Made by a program: the position numbers and the translations under genes
NCBI GenBank assembly: GCA_006503535.1
Contig: QYRS01000010.1
Coordinates: 2,170,001 to 2,234,000 of the forward strand
DNA length: 64,000 nucleotides
Source: Arthrinium phaeospermum
Lineage: Eukaryota > Ascomycota > Sordariomycetes > Amphisphaeriales > Apiosporaceae
Reading direction: 5' to 3'
Shown: positions 43,453 to 54,930 of the stretch, in pieces
Layout of the letters: every line of letters starts with the position of its first letter
Numbering within the stretch: the stretch's first letter is position 1
The notes under the pieces: generated by a model
The model's input: the letters and a program-made list of their open reading frames with translations, nothing else
Told to the model about the DNA's origin: nothing
The model's database searches: none

Positions 43453-44811
43453 TTACAATCCAAGAACGGCACGAGCGCCGGGCTCGCTGCAAACGTAGAC
43501 GACATCGTGAGCATCCGAGAAGCCATTGAACTTGGTGGCAGAGCACTTGGTGTAGGCGCCCATTTCCTCGAAGTAGAACCAGTCGCCGACATCGAGCTCA
43601 TGGTCGAAGCGGATGCTCTCGGTGATCCGGTCGATGCCGTCGCAGGTTGGGCCCCAGATGGAGTATTCAATGCCACCGCCAATTCCGGCGGGGAGGCCCT
43701 CGGCCGTGGGGCAGTCGAACATGATCTGCTGCCCTGCGCTCAGAATCTTGGCGACCGGCTGCTGGTGGTCGAACATGATGCTGCTGAAGTTGCCGTACAG
43801 GCCATCGTTGACGTAGGCCATGTAGCTCGATTCGCCAGTGGCGGAGTCGTGGATGGTGCGGCGCGCAATGATGTTGCAGGCAAGGGTGAAGGCCGAGGAG
43901 ACGTAGTAGCGGCCGGGCTCTGCGATGATGTTGATCGACGGAGGGAAATACTCGTCGAGGGCTCCTCGAAGGACAGTAGCCATGGCTTCGAAGCTATCGC
44001 CACTGAAACCACCGCCGACATCCAGCGTCTTCAAATCGAAACCGTGGGCAGAAGCCTGCTTGAAAACAAGGTCGGCATCCTGGACAGCCTTGAGGAAGAC
44101 CAGAGGGTCGGAGGCGCCCGATCCGACGTGGAAGCTCACTCCAACGACGTTGAGGCCGAGCTCCTTGGCAAGCGACAAAAGGTTGTCAGTGTCGTCGAGG
44201 GAGGCGCCGAACTTGAGGCTGAGGCGGCACAGGCTGGACGAGTCATCGGTCAGGATGCGCAGGAAGAGCTCGGCTTCGGGGTAGAGCTTGGCAATCTTGC
44301 GCAACTCGTCGGCGTTGTCAAAGGTCATCTGCTTGACGCCCTTGTTGGCGACGTAGCGTACGTATGAGTTGGTCTTGCAGGGCTGTGCGTAGATGATGCG
44401 CTCGGCATCCACGCCCATGTCCAGGACCTGCTCAATCTCGGACTTGGACGCGCAGTCAAATCCAGTTCCCAGGGCAGCAAGAAGCTGGAGGACCTGGGGG
44501 TCGGGGTTGCATTTGACTGCGTAGAAAGGCTTGACGCGAGGAAGGTTCTTCTTCCATCGCATGTGCTGGCGATAGACCTCGCCAAGATCGCCCACAAAGA
44601 AGGTATCCTCATCTCCGGGCTCGCATGATTCGTGGTCGATGCTCTCGACGCGGCGGCGGAGAGCATCGCCGATCAGGTGTTTGCCTAGGACAGCGCCATT
44701 CTGATGATTATCAAGGAAGAAGTCCTTCTTGACGTGAGTCAATGTATGGTTATTGTTTAAATTAAACGTAACCGGTGCGAATTGCTCAATGGTAGCTGTT
44801 GCCATAACCAT
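43453..44811 (-). CDS. spe-1: Ornithine decarboxylase, 452 aa
   Basis: An intronless frame with ATG at 44811; a second Met two codons on is also possible. PFYAVKCNPDP places the pyridoxal-phosphate Lys at residue 100, SFHVGSGASDP and DVGGGFSGD bind the cofactor phosphate, EPGRYYV is conserved, and WGPTCDGID holds the catalytic Cys at about residue 390. Length and motif order match fungal ornithine decarboxylases (fold III). The enzyme decarboxylates ornithine to putrescine, the first step of polyamine synthesis, in the cytosol as a homodimer with shared active sites. In Neurospora this gene is under polyamine control; a long leader with a small upstream ORF is present here too. Confidence 0.95.
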   Translation of the reverse strand: MVMATATIEQFAPVTFNLNNNHTLTHVKKDFFLDNHQNGAVLGKHLIGDALRRRVESIDHESCEPGDEDTFFVGDLGEVYRQHMRWKKNLPRVKPFYAVKCNPDPQVLQLLAALGTGFDCASKSEIEQVLDMGVDAERIIYAQPCKTNSYVRYVANKGVKQMTFDNADELRKIAKLYPEAELFLRILTDDSSSLCRLSLKFGASLDDTDNLLSLAKELGLNVVGVSFHVGSGASDPLVFLKAVQDADLVFKQASAHGFDLKTLDVGGGFSGDSFEAMATVLRGALDEYFPPSINIIAEPGRYYVSSAFTLACNIIARRTIHDSATGESSYMAYVNDGLYGNFSSIMFDHQQPVAKILSAGQQIMFDCPTAEGLPAGIGGGIEYSIWGPTCDGIDRITESIRFDHELDVGDWFYFEEMGAYTKCSATKFNGFSDAHDVVYVCSEPGARAVLGL

Positions 44812-45900
44812 ATCCCTTGATTTCAGGATGGTGCGGATGGGCGGGTGAGGAGTCGTTTCTGAGTTCGGATGTGGACTTCAGAGGTAACTCTGGTGGTTGG
44901 TAGAACTAGTCTCGGTATATGGATATATCTCCTGGGAGATATACAAAGACACACACACGAAAGACAGTGTTGTATAGAAGAAGGGAGAACCACAGGGTAT
45001 CTCTGAATGTTAAGGGGGTCGAAAACGGTAGCTTTCTGATCCCGAAGCGATCTGACGAGGCCTCCTCGACTCTTCCTCTACAAGAGGAAGAACCGCAGAA
45101 CTCGTCCTATGCGGCAGCTGGCGGTTGGGGTGGAAATCGGGGTTCGGGTTCGGAGCGAAGTCGAACGAAAGCGGCAGGTTTGCTTGCTCAAGAAACTTCA
45201 GCAGGCGGAGGAGGTGGGCGGGAGTTGATGATGTGGAAGGTCTTTCGCAGGCTGAAATCTTGATCTGAGACGAAGTTGACGGCCGAGGAAGCCGTGGTCG
45301 CGGAGTTGCCTTTGTGAAGACCAAAGGCAGTCGGAGGGGAGTCCGCAGGGTACGGAGGGACAAAGTCTCGACGTTTCTAGCGGCGGTAGGTGGTGGCCAG
45401 GATGACTTGCATAAACGAGACGGTAGACGTGCTCGCTTGGGTTGTCTGGTTGGAGGGAGGGGTTGTTGAATACCGAGGTGGTGAAAGATGAGGAGGTGTG
45501 TGAGTGGGAGCGGGAAATGGGAAAGAGGGATTTAAGAATAAAAATCCAAACACAAAATCCAGTGGTGAGTGGGAGAGCTGGTGTCGTCGTCGCCCTTGTC
45601 CTAGCTGGCTTTTGGTTTAGTGGTCTTTTTTTCCGGGTGGTGCAGTCGAAAAATTAGTGGGCAGCCCAAGAGGCAGAAAATTAAAATATCGAAAAACCTC
45701 CTCGACCTTGCCGCTTTCTCAGTAGTGGGGCGAGAAAAAGATGGGAAGTCACAAAATTCTGGGGCATGTGATGACGTTGGGACTCCAGCTTGGAAACATC
45801 TCGGGCTTTGATGGCATGGATACGTACCGTTCGACAAAACTACCTAAGATAATAAACTAATGCACTCACTGGCTGTGACAGATGGCTGTTACTGTCGTTG
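44812..45900. other. 5' leader and promoter of ornithine decarboxylase
   Basis: Pyrimidine-rich on the minus strand, with an A/T-rich TTTTTATTCTTAAAT at 45545-45531 that could act as a TATA region. A frame at 45363-45010 on the minus strand has no ATG. Confidence 0.4.
45377..45412 (-). promoter_or_regulatory. Small upstream ORF in the ornithine decarboxylase leader
   Basis: ATG at 45412 opens an 11-codon frame (MQVILATTYRR) ending in TAG at 45377, about 560 bases upstream of the main start on the same strand. If transcription starts above it, it could affect translation. No transcript evidence is available from sequence. Confidence 0.3.
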
Positions 45901-48278
45901 CTACGGGTTCCACGGCATGCGATTTGGCGATTGAGTCGAGGAAATGGCGCGGCAATGAGTTGGTATGGCCTTGGGCCCTCGAGAGCTACATCTGTATTTT
46001 ACCTAACCCTCTCCTCTTGCCTGTGTATGGTTGAAGAGCATGTACCACTGAGTTTTTTTTCCCTCCCGTCCTTCCACAGATGGCGGGGACTGGAGGAATG
46101 GATGGCACAGAGGGGCCGGGGGAGCTTTGGTCTTGTACAGTGGGCTACCTCAGCCTCTAGCGCGTACCTAAAGAAACACTGATGGTCGTAACTTGATTTT
46201 GCTTATTTATCATGCTGGGACTATGCGTCCAGTAGGGGAGGCGGAGGATCCGTGACTGATTTGATCTGGCCGAATGCAACAATCCTTGGTCTGCTGTCAG
46301 GGAAGTATTGGACGTGCAGACGTGCAGCCAGTGAGCGATTTCCGATGCGCAATGTCGTGGCCCGATCCCACTGACAGCCTCTGGCCATGCTAGTGGGAAA
46401 AGATGCAGGCGCAGGCATAGGCAGGCAGGCTTCTGGGCAGGCCTCACCACCATCAAATTCGACTGAATTGGGCCACACCCCACCACCACTGCCATTTCCC
46501 TCCTCCATCCACAACTCCATCGCACCGGGTATTCGCGCGCATACCTCCTACCTGGTCCTCCAAGCCCGTCAAGAAAAAAAAGACACGACATACCCGTCGC
46601 TCTCCTTTCAACCAACCAACCACAGGCGGCGTATACCTAAGTACTCGGCAACTTTGATCTCTCGATCTAGGTTCTAGCCCCAATATTTGGATGAATGCTG
46701 CGACAAATCAGCATCGCCGCGAACCTGACCGCAACTTGTGATTCATCGCTCGGCACCTGCTTTCTACTATATTCACATATGTACTGCTACGGTATGCCAT
46801 GCACATGCAGGGCAGCAGGGGCAGCTCACTGCGTCTCCTCCAACGTGTCTGCCCTTTTCAAATTCTCATTCTCGGGAAATGGCTAGTAGTAGCAGGCTGG
46901 CACGCACTACAAACTCAGGTCGACCTTCCAAACGTGTCTCACTCTGATGCCTGACAGGATCCTGCGTGTCTTAGATCCGAGCAAAAACCACGCGCATATC
47001 ATGCCTACATACCTCCTACCTGCTACCTAGGTTGCCTGTCTCTCTCGGTTCCTTGCCGTACTGCTAATCACCAAGCTGCAATATCCGGGTGTGCCCGTCG
47101 TTGAGGCTACTGCAAATGATATATCCGATGATGGACAAATGCAAGGCCCAAGAACCAGAGCATGAATCATTTATCATCCGAAAAGCGGTCAGCTCTTATT
47201 GCAATGGCAAGCTCCAAGGCTCTGCTTCAGACCAGCAGGTGAGGCTTGTGACGCGGGTCACAGCCCGCGGCGGACTGCCGGGTCTTATCTCCGGTTAAAC
47301 TAGCACACCACCAGTTTGGATCTCAGCTGGTGTTGAGTAACAAACAGCCAGTACAGACACTTTTGCAATGCAGGCCCTGAGATCTCTCCATGTAATGCGT
47401 CCCAATTGGACACTTACAACTTCTTTGATGCAACCGGAGGACGGCTGGTAGTTTCAATTATGTTTGGGGCCGTGTCCTACTACATTTCCTTTCATGGATG
47501 GTTTTCCTGGACTCTTTTTTTCGGTGCCCAACGCCCAACGCCTGAGGACCAACGAACACCTGGAGTGCATAAACGACCACTACCAGCCTCTACCCTAACC
47601 TTAGCGACATGCAATCGCTGAACCCTCCACCCTCCGTCTGGCGAACCGTACGTCCGAGCTGCCCTCTGGGCGAACGAGTCAAGATACTCGGCAATGATGT
47701 TTTGCATATGCCAAAAATGCGGCAACTGCGTTGCAAATGCTGAAACTCAGAAACGACGCGCCGTCGACAACAAACCCTCTTTTCGAGTATTGGACGAGCT
47801 GGTTTTGCGCGGATGGCGTGACGGGCAAGACTCAGGCGCCGCTTCTACAATTACCTCTGTGAATAACGATGATCAGGCATCGCTTGTTTGCCAGGGAATC
47901 GGGGATTATTCACTGAAGTGATGATTTCCCACTAATCCACCCCCACCTCACGGATAACTCCCGGTCACTTCCAGAACGCCTGGGTCGCGACAACTGCCAT
48001 CTACAGTAACTTCGAGTATCTCACTTTGGCACAGAAGCTCACTTTGATACGGAACCGATATTATTTGCAGTGGCCGGTCTCGCTTCGCCAACAGTGTACT
48101 CCATGCTGATGTCAAAACCGCCGCCATCCAACTCTGGCCAAACCCAAATCCCAAAAGCCCACGTTCCAGCCCCCGCCCATAGAAAGCTCGGGCCATCACA
48201 TTCAACCTCGCGGGAGCTTGGTGAACAAGCATAAGGAGACTTCCAAGTGGATAAGGGCGATGGCGGAAAACGACTTGC
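45901..48278. other. Gene-poor stretch
   Basis: Frames on both strands are short, mostly start at TTG or GTG only, and show no motifs. I see no RNA gene. Confidence 0.5.
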
Positions 48279-48389
48279 TTGGCTTTGCACCTTGGCCGGT
48301 ATGAGTCAACCTCGAGCAACGACTCTGGGACCCCAGTGGGTTATGCCGGCTCTGGAGTTTTGCATAGCCATCCTCCCAAAGTGGCTGTG

Positions 48390-48600
48390 TACATGCACCA
48401 CGTCACGTGGTGCACCGACCCCTTTTTCAGTGTAAGTCAACCAGGGGAGGGGAACGACACCACCAGAACGGATCAAAACAGAAAGCAGTGCTTACGCGAC
48501 TGCAAAAGCCTGTACCTTGACAGTGGAATGCAATACGAGGGACTATTGTATGGGTCAAAGCATTGTTGTAACTCAATAATTGAGATGCTGAGTTGTTCTA
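48390..48600 (+). pseudogene. Possible WSC-domain relic
   Basis: Within the frame 48279-48722, TWCTDPFF, then CLRDCKSLYLDSGMQYEGLL and YGSKHCCNSI follow the spacing of a WSC domain (Y-x-GCYTD ... C-x-x-F/HC ... Y-x-G-L-x-Y-G-x-x-C-x-C-G-N-S). The key second Cys-Gly is altered and no signal peptide or second exon is visible, so this is at most a decayed fragment. Confidence 0.3.
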
Positions 48601-48722
48601 CGCTCTGTTTCTGTCTCTATCGCACGCGTAACAGACTCACGCATCGCGAACTTCATGAACATCCTACAAGTGTGGTCAACGGAAACACTTTATCGAAGAG
48701 GCCTCGTACATCTTTCTGTTGA

Positions 48723-50550
48723 GATTGGCTGCACCATTATACCACACTACATGCATGGATGGAGCCCAACAGCAGCCCCATGGAAGCCAGCTGGCTATGC
48801 TTATGTAGCGCTGCTATGTAAGTGACAGTCTCTACTTTTATCTCAATAAGGTATGTTACCATGAATAAAGACAGCGAGCCAGTGGGTAGCATGTCATGGT
48901 GTTATACGCCCGGGTGAGCTTGATGATGATCGGTGTGGGAGTATTTGGGCAGCGATATCCAGCGAGGTAATCAATATTCTTCATGTCCAACCCCAAATGT
49001 GAGAGCTGTTTCTACTCAACCTGCCGTGCTGGATCTTCAAGGCACTTGAGGGAAACTTCACCCGAGACCGGCTTCTGGCATTCCCCAGTTCCGCTTTCTT
49101 GGTATCCAGTGGTATTCCTCATGTTCATGATGGGTGATATAGGAGTTGAGCCGCAGTATGCCTCGGATATGTTCTGTTCTGGTAGCATAAAGGGAAGATC
49201 TTCGAGAGTTGCCTAGAAGAGCTAGTTATTTCATAGACTTGGATGGATATGTGTGTGAATGGACAAGTGATTTAGCAGATCTGAAAGTGATAAGTATCTG
49301 TCGGGGGCGTGATACATGGGCCGTGCTGGCAATGGCCCGTACGGAGCTCCTGTGTGTGTGTTCTGACAACAAAGGGGACGAGAGGTGACGGGCCTAGGGC
49401 GATCGTCACTTGGGAATAATTACTCTACAAGGCTACCTTGGGATAATGTAGTGGTTCTACTTGTTTATTGGGAGACAGGTGGGCTTGGACATTCTTTGTA
49501 AGTGCCCAACTACGTCGACGTTAATATAATGCCGAAGTTTAGAGACCCTCATTGCTGTGGTGGTGGCTACAAGTCCTAACCAGGCCTGGTCCTATTATCC
49601 TATGTGATCCCCCGGGCTCGCAGGGTGGATTGGTGGATCAAAACGTGGATTTGTTCATCCATCCTGCCAGCCAAACTTTTCATGCCCTCGCGCACTGGCG
49701 GTGCTGAGTTCGGTCCCGGTCCGGAGTAGGGGTTTGTACTTCGGGTTCTACTTTTCCTGATGTTTGCTGTGTCGGTATTCAACACGGGTGCCCTTCTTGA
49801 TGTGATATAAATCAGCGGAGGTCCATTCACCATTCGCAGAAAAGTAGCTCACCCGTATTTGATGCAGTCTTAGTTTGAATACATTAACTTTAGGGTTAGG
49901 ATATGTTCTTTTAGGAGCCTTGATAGTAATGTCAAGATACGGGTAGGGACTCCGCACCCCTCTGCTTTCCAATCACAGCCCAAGTCACACGCAGAACCAG
50001 CTTCCCCAAGACACATTACACACTGGGTAGACAAACCAATACCGCAACCGTTTGGCCAAGAGATAGCCAAGAGATATCCTGTGCTTACGTGGAAATGCTT
50101 TACTTTTGCACAGACAATCGGATCGATCGAGCCATCAAGTTTCAATGACACAGAAGTGCCGGCGGCCCGGCTTGGTAATCCGCCTGGAAAAGCTGGTTAG
50201 ATCCGTTTGCGGGAAGCGAAGCCAAATAGACTGGGGTGTCTTTGTATGTGGTGCTGTCACTGGCGGTTGCGCTTTGTTGGGCTTCATGACGATAGTCGGC
50301 TCTTTGATACTCGTGGCCCTTTCACCGGGGTTGCCACCCGGCACCCCTATAATTAGAGTCATGTGCAAGGAAGAATACAGGGGTTTGGAGATCTTTAGCC
50401 ACCACCCCCACGAGTGAAAAGCGACCCTAGGGATACTGCACCAAGAATCCCTAGTTCCTACTGCTACTAAAGATAGGAAAAGGGGTTAAAGAACTCAAGT
50501 CAAGCTATTTTAAGAACCACCCTCCCTACCTCGTAATCCACGTAACAACA
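48723..50550. other. Gene-poor stretch
   Basis: No credible coding frame. The right end is the upstream region of the WSC gene. Confidence 0.5.
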
Positions 50551-51564
50551 ATGGCTCCCATACTCTCCACCCTAACTCTCCTCCTCGCGGCGGCCGCCCT
50601 CAACAGCCACGGAGTCCTGGCCCAGGCCCCCAAGCCGCCGCCCGCCCCGCCCGCCTCGTTCACGGGGACCCCGGCCGTCGGGTCCGTGGTCAAGGACTGG
50701 AAGTACCTGGGCTGCGCGACCGAGGTGGACGGGCGCGCGCTGACGGGCCCGTCGTCGTCCAACGACACCATGACCATCGAGAGCTGCCAAGCCTTCTGCA
50801 CGGCCAACAACTTCGCCTTCGCGGGCGTCGAGTACGCGCGCGAGTGCTACTGCGGCCGGTTCGTGGCCCCGGCCTCGCGCTACGTCGACCAGGCCCGGGA
50901 CGGGCAGAACTGCAGCATGCCGTGCAGGGGCAACAAGAACCAGTTCTGCGGCGGCAGCTCGCGCGTCTCCGTGTTCCAGAACACCAACTACAAGGGGCCC
51001 CAGCCGCCCAAGACGGTCCCCGGCACCAGCTGGAGCTACGTCAGCTGCTTCATGGAGCCGCTGTACGGGCGCGCCCTGACGACGCTCGTCAGGGCCGACG
51101 ACAAGATGACGGTGCCCATGTGCACTTCGGCCTGCAAGGGCCAGGGCTTCGCCTTCGCCGGGCTCGAGTACGGCCGCGAGTGCTGGTGCGGCAACACCAA
51201 GTCCGACGCGCTCGAGGACGCCAGCGATCCCCAGTGCGCCATGCAGTGCGACATGCCCTGCGGCGGCGACGGGAACACCATCTGCGGCGGGCGCGCGGCC
51301 ATCGGCATCTACAAGGACGGGTCCAAGAAGGCCAAGAGGACGGCGCGTCGCCACGAGGGCCATGACGACGAGAACGGCGGCGGTCATGGCGGCGGGAAGA
51401 GGGATCACGGTGGAGAGCACGACTACGATGAGTATCGCGACTACGGTCACGGGCCGGTCAATGTCGATGTCGGCGCGCGTAAGGGCCGCTTCGTCAAGGT
51501 GGTGCGGCGCTCGCCGGATGGGCAGAGGCAGGTGGAGCGCGAGGAGAAGGTGGTTTCTTTGTAG
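50551..51564 (+). CDS. Secreted protein with two WSC domains, 337 aa
   Basis: An intronless frame with ATG at 50551. A signal peptide (ILSTLTLLLAAAALNSHGVLA, cleavage after about residue 25) is followed by a short Pro-rich linker. The first WSC domain is about residues 50-140 (WKYLGCATEVDGRAL ... CQAFCTANNFAFAGVEYARE ... CYCG) and the second about residues 160-255 (WSYVSCFMEPLYGRAL ... CTSACKGQGFAFAGLEYGRE ... CWCG). The C-terminus is His/Gly/Asp-rich and basic, with no membrane anchor, so it is probably secreted or cell-wall-associated. WSC domains bind polysaccharide and occur in wall-stress sensors and secreted lectin-like proteins. Confidence 0.9.
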   Translation: MAPILSTLTLLLAAAALNSHGVLAQAPKPPPAPPASFTGTPAVGSVVKDWKYLGCATEVDGRALTGPSSSNDTMTIESCQAFCTANNFAFAGVEYARECYCGRFVAPASRYVDQARDGQNCSMPCRGNKNQFCGGSSRVSVFQNTNYKGPQPPKTVPGTSWSYVSCFMEPLYGRALTTLVRADDKMTVPMCTSACKGQGFAFAGLEYGRECWCGNTKSDALEDASDPQCAMQCDMPCGGDGNTICGGRAAIGIYKDGSKKAKRTARRHEGHDDENGGGHGGGKRDHGGEHDYDEYRDYGHGPVNVDVGARKGRFVKVVRRSPDGQRQVEREEKVVSL

Positions 51565-52025
51565 ACTGACGGTTGAATGATGGCCGTGGAACAAAGAAGG
51601 GAGAGGAGGTAGTGGCGGGAGTGTTGGATGGTCTACGCATTTACCGTTGGGGTTTGATCAGGAGGGGGTTTACCGATGCTGCTTTCGAGTCTCCTTTGTC
51701 ATCAGTTAGTTTTCCCGCAACGTATGATTGATGCATTCCCTTTAACTACGAATCAAATCACAAAACACCGCATCTTCATCTCGAAAGCTGCCATTATCAA
51801 GGCTGAGAAACTCCACTGTGTATTGCTGTTTACCATGTAGAGTGATCTGTTTGCTATTGCATGAAGCAAGGAGCTCCAGCATTGCTGCTACGCACCCCTA
51901 AGGACATCGCTCGTGATGTAACATTGTACCCAGTAAATTCGGCTCTTGTGTCCTTGCGATGCCGATATCATAATTACGGAACTGCAACACTGGCTCAAGT
52001 TGTTGGCTGGAGTGCAATATACCCC
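51565..52025. other. Convergent spacer
   Basis: No gene. Lies between the 3' ends of the WSC gene and the cysteine-rich modular gene. Confidence 0.5.
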
Positions 52026-53510
52026 CTAATTGCTGCGGGCGAAGCTGCGTGCGTGGAGGCGACTGGGAATGCCGCAGTAACCACCCGGGTGGTTGAGGAT
52101 GCATTGTTGGGGGGCAGTGCAGTATGCGATATCAACAACGTCCTTGCCGCAATAATAATAGACTTCCATCAGGTCCGGCCTGTTGGAAAAACAAAGGTAA
52201 GTATGGTTTATCTAGCTAGATGGGTCAAGGGGGCATGACTTACGAGCAAAAAGTGGCGTTCTGATCGGAAGGGCAATCTTTGAGGGTGCCGCGAGCGAGA
52301 TTGCGTGGATCGGATCTACCGGGGAGGCCACAATAGCCACCCTCGCCGTCGATAAGGCACTTGTCGGGCGAGGTGCAGTCCTCGACATCGACCCATTTAC
52401 CACCCTGGCACTGCAGGACGCTCATTCCGCCCTCGCTGTTAAGACGAAGAAAGGGTAAGTAAGTGTTAGGTTTTAACAGAGATAAAAGGATTTAGACCAT
52501 TGCACTAAGAGGGTCGTACTTACGCGCACTCGTAAACGCCGTCAGCGTCAGGACAGTCGTCACCAACGGCGCGAGCGAAGTTGCGTTGATCGAGCTTACC
52601 GGCGAGGCCGCAATAGCCACCCTGGCCGTCGATAAGGCATACGTCGGGCGAGGTGCAGTCTTCGGTATCGACCCATTTGCCACTCTGGCACTGCAGGACG
52701 CTCATTCCACCCTCCCTGTTAAGACGGAGAAAGGGTAAGTGTTAGGTTTTGACGGAGACGAAGGGACTTAGACCATGCACGAAGGCCTGGGTAGCTGGAT
52801 AGGGGTCGCACTTACGCGCACTCGTAAAGACCGTCATCGTCAGGGTTGCAGTCGTCCCCAACGCCGAGAGCGATGTTGTGTTGGTCGGGCTTATCGGGAA
52901 GGCCGCAATAGCCACTCTGGCCGTCGACGATGCACATATCGGGCGCGACGCAGGTATCGACACTATACCATTTTCCGCCCTGGCACTGCAGGACGCTCAT
53001 CTTATTATCCCTATAAACATAGACGGTGAAGAAGTGAGTACGGGTTTCAAAATAAGTAATGTAGCCCGACTAAGGATTCACCAAAGCCTTGGGTGTGGGT
53101 GGATGGGGAGGCAGCACTTACGTGCAGTCGTAAGCGTCAGCGTCAGGGCAGTCGTCACCAATGGTGGCGCGAGCGAGGATGCGTGCGTTGCGGCCGCCGA
53201 CTTCGCATTCGGCATGGCCTGACTCCATGGTGCATTCCTCGGGGAAGCTGCAAGTTTCTTCGTCGATCCAGTCTTCGCCGATGCAGCTCTGGATGGTGTT
53301 GCCACTGTTAAGAGAAGACGATCATGTTAGAAAAAAGATACTAATCAACACTCAAACCATTGCACCCAACAAAGCCTGGGTTGGTTGGCAGAGCAAGGCA
53401 GGCAAGTGGGCAGGGAGGTGGGACATGATGACTTACCTGCAGCGAGTGTCGCCGTAGGTGCAGCCCAGAGCAGCGCCGGCGAAGAGGGTGACAACAGCGG
53501 AGAAACGCAT
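52026..53510 (-). CDS. Secreted cysteine-rich protein of exon-sized modules, about 329 aa
   Basis: Six exons: 53510-53437, 53304-53122, 53010-52816, 52715-52524, 52435-52244 and 52179-52026. All introns are phase 2, with GTAAGT donors. Exon 1 encodes a signal peptide (MRFSAVVTLFAGAALG) and the first Cys pair. Exons 2-5 each encode one module of about 61-65 residues with a shared plan: C-x-x-G-K-W-x-D...C-x-x-P-x-x-C-x-x-x-x-G-x-x-x-C-G...R-x-x-A-R...GDDCPDAD-x-x-x-x-C. Exon 6 holds a shorter, diverged module ending at 52026. Modules 3-5 are closest (VLQCQ-GKWVD--DCTSPD). I do not know the family. Secretion, Cys content and modular duplication suggest a wall or effector-type role (inference). 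Confidence 0.75.
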
Positions 53511-54213
53511 GTTGGCGGTTTTGGTGGATTATTCTGGAAAGTCTGGGGAAGTTCTGGGTAAGGTTGTGTTGGTTTGGGAAGAATATGTTGTGACTGTGTC
53601 TATTGGTAGAATGTATGTTGTTGTGTGTGAGAGACGGTGCAGGACTGGAAAAGCTGAAAAATCTCAGTGCTTTTATACGCGCAGTAGACATTGAATACAG
53701 GAAGTTGCTTGAATGTGCTGGTCAAGCTGTTGGTTGGTGAGTCTGGATTGCCGGCGTACTGACCATTCAAGCCAACCCCAGTAAGCGAGTAATTGTGTCA
53801 ATATTCAAAGATAGCAAGTAGCTACCGTCATAGTTAATGTAGCATATCTTGCATTGACACGTTAAACGTCCTGGACTGGTACAAGAGAAGCCGGGCAGTA
53901 ATCACAGTTATGCACTCCTGATCGCAACTGAGATATGCCCTGCGCGCCTCGTATTGTATTGTACGCATCTGGTAGACATGCCCGCATTGACAAGATACCT
54001 ATCCTGTATTCAATCTCAAATGCCCTGGACCCTGTTGTCACCCAAGAAGAGTACATCTAGATCTAGCTACAAAGCCGTGGATCATATCAGCAAGAGCAGG
54101 TGGATCTTGAAGATACAGTCGAAAGGGACAAAACATTGTTCAAGGTCCCGAAAACGGTGAGCGCGAAATTACATTTCCAGTCATCCCTTCAGAGAGTATT
54201 AATACCCGGCTGC
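53511..54213. other. Spacer between cysteine-rich genes
   Basis: Contains the promoter of the modular gene (minus strand). No other gene seen. Confidence 0.5.
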
Positions 54214-54930
54214 CTAGCACCTCGACTTGTCCGAGCCTTCAGCGTTTTCACAGAAGTCCTGGCCGGGATACCATTTTCTGTAACCAACGACGGGCAAATT
54301 CCAATCAGCACAGTCAGTGGTCAATGGATTGTTGGCCGAATCGATGCATTCCTTCATGTAACTGCCGGCCACGTACCATCCGCATCTGCACATTGAAATG
54401 GTTAGTAGATGGAAAAGCAGTGAGGGGGCTTCAACCCTTTGAATTCTTATCTTCTAGTGCTCCTTTCTCTTACCTTCTAGTGGTGATACCAAAAAACTCA
54501 GTGAGGTTTTCAGCCCACAACATTCTGTAACGATCGGTGCAAGCGAAAGCGACGGTGCCGCCTCGAATCGAGTCGAAGTTGGTGTTGATTACGGCGTTGT
54601 TTTTATGCAGATGGTGTTTGAGTTCTGCCACGGCAGAATCGGTATCTTCGTACTATAATGAATGCATGGTTCGTCGTTAGCGCTCTCTATTCAAATCACG
54701 GGGTGCTAATCAACCGTCACTGTCCTTACGGGGAGATTGTAGCCATAACCACACCAAGCATGGTCGATTCTCCTGGCCCTAGTTTGCAACTTCATCCCCT
54801 CGGGCTCTCGCTCTAAACAGTCCACAAAATCTGGGGTGCTGTTCTGCATGAACTCCTCGACCTCGGCCTAGGTCATGTTCGAGATGAGACCAGCTTTGCC
54901 ACAGCTTTTCTTTTCTAGGATTTCCGTACG
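54214..54930 (-). pseudogene. Broken gene for a cysteine-rich, probably secreted protein
   Basis: Three segments splice in frame on the minus strand: one ending at 54730, then 54652-54474, then 54385-54214. Introns have GTAAGG and GTAAGA donors, with CTAAC branch sequences. Readable parts include DHAWCGYGYNLP, GGTVAFACTDRYRMLWAENL, FFGITTRRCGWYVAGSY and a C-terminus with paired cysteines. The first segment is interrupted by an in-frame TAG at 54870-54868, and no start codon or signal peptide could be placed upstream, so the gene looks inactive. Family not recognised. Confidence 0.5.

Noticed and set aside
43507..44367. 286-codon plus-strand frame
   Set aside because: It is antisense to ornithine decarboxylase and open because of GC-rich codon bias; it has no motif.
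46157..46615. 152-codon minus-strand frame
   Set aside because: No motif, improbable composition, and no ATG at its start.
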